A stretch of DNA of 64,000 nt, from assembly GCA_029260295.1 (NCBI GenBank), contig JAJDDN010000005.1, positions 24,302-88,301 of the forward strand. Reading direction: 5' to 3'. This DNA comes from Phycisphaerales bacterium. GTDB taxonomy: Bacteria; Planctomycetota; Phycisphaerae; Phycisphaerales; UBA1924. Below are positions 63,661-64,000 of the stretch, in pieces. The notes under the pieces are model-generated. The model was not told the DNA's origin. It saw only the letters and a program-made list of their open reading frames with translations, and ran no database searches. Made by a program: the position numbers and the translations under genes. Positions within the stretch are counted from its first letter, which is position 1. Each line of letters opens with the position of its first letter.

Positions 63661-64000
63661 CAACTGAAGAGTTTGATCCTGGCTCAGATTGAACGCTGGC
63701 GGCATGGCTAAAACATGCAAGTTGAACGACCTCTTCGGAGGGAGTGGCGAAAGGGCGAGGAATATAATCGAATGTGTCCTAAGGTTGTGGATAGCTTCTG
63801 GAAACGGAAGGTAATACACAATGTACTCTACGGAGAAAAGGTTTACCGCCTTTGGAGCAGCGATTATCCTATCAGGTAGTTGGTGAGGTAAAGGCTCACC
63901 AAGCCGAAGACGGGTAGCGGGTGTGAGAGCATGACCCGCCGCATCGGGACTGAGACACTGCCCGGACTCCTACGGGAGGCTGCAGTAACGAATCTTCCGC
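63661..64000 (+). rRNA. 16S ribosomal RNA, 5' part
   Basis: Starts near 63661 with TGAAGAGTTTGATCCTGGC, continues with ATTGAACGCTGGCGGCATGG, and includes ACTCCTACGGGAGGC close to the window end. About 340 bases are visible; the gene runs off the right edge. The sequence around CAGTAACGAATCTTCCGC fits Planctomycetes of the Phycisphaerae type. Confidence 0.98.

Noticed and set aside
63904..63914. CCGAAGACGGG inside the 16S rRNA, similar to the loop of the hairpin family
   Set aside because: It is a normal conserved part of 16S rRNA, and the flanks and stem arms of the hairpin family are absent.

Overview
The window looks like a chromosomal stretch of a marine-type planctomycete of the class Phycisphaerae. 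I infer this from four things: the 5' end of a 16S rRNA gene at the right edge, two exported proteins ending in the C-terminal dockerin-like tag (CPADLNGDG...GCP) common in that group, a DUF1800/DUF1501 pair, and an alternative complex III operon joined to an A2-type caa3 oxidase. A dnaA gene with DnaA-box-like sequences upstream (56.4-58.6 kb), a parS-like 16-mer (0.75 kb) and an rRNA operon suggest the window lies near the replication origin.

Layout. 0-7 kb: a partial AI-2E-type permease, a Minf_1886-family protein, a tight four-gene operon (MauE-like redox membrane protein, small exported four-cysteine protein, membrane-anchored unknown, pseudopilin), an amidohydrolase whose tail is repeat-derived, and an OmpA-like lipoprotein. 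6-23 kb: one long leftward respiratory operon, actABCDEF - small membrane protein - sco - ctaCDEF - membrane protein, with divergent heme A synthase ctaA. It encodes quinol oxidation, cytochrome c reduction and O2 reduction, plus copper delivery; heme A comes from the divergent gene. 23-28 kb: DUF1800 and DUF1501 genes, two small membrane proteins and Fe/Mn superoxide dismutase. 28.5-29.6 kb: over 1 kb without a convincing gene but with two good promoter matches. 29.6-36 kb: an unusual sigma-70 factor, PilT, a GspE/PilB-like protein with a broken ATPase site, and a CvpA-like membrane protein. 36-41 kb: leftward housekeeping operon glmU-like - prs - rplY - pth - rpsF - ssb, then rplI, plus tRNA-Gln. 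41.8-50.6 kb: an exported dockerin-tagged lipoprotein, a SWIM/SNF2 pair, waaA, kdsA, tRNA-Lys and tRNA-Val. 50.6-54.3 kb: an AT-rich Abi_2 (AbiD/F-like) island with repeats, promoter and terminator-like hairpin upstream, then DUF1272, a dockerin-tagged FG-GAP protein and rpmA. 54.5-64 kb: an exported unknown, GNAT, candidate oriC, dnaA, a DegT aminotransferase, rpmB, mcsA-like/mcsB/comF-like genes, and the rRNA leader with 16S.

The most unusual non-coding signal is a family of eight intergenic hairpins in the first 28 kb. They share a GAAGAC loop and fixed flanks (5' GAAGA, 3' GGCACCC), but each cluster has different, self-complementary stem arms. I know of no described element of this form. 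The second is the Abi locus, whose upstream architecture resembles RNA-antitoxin systems.
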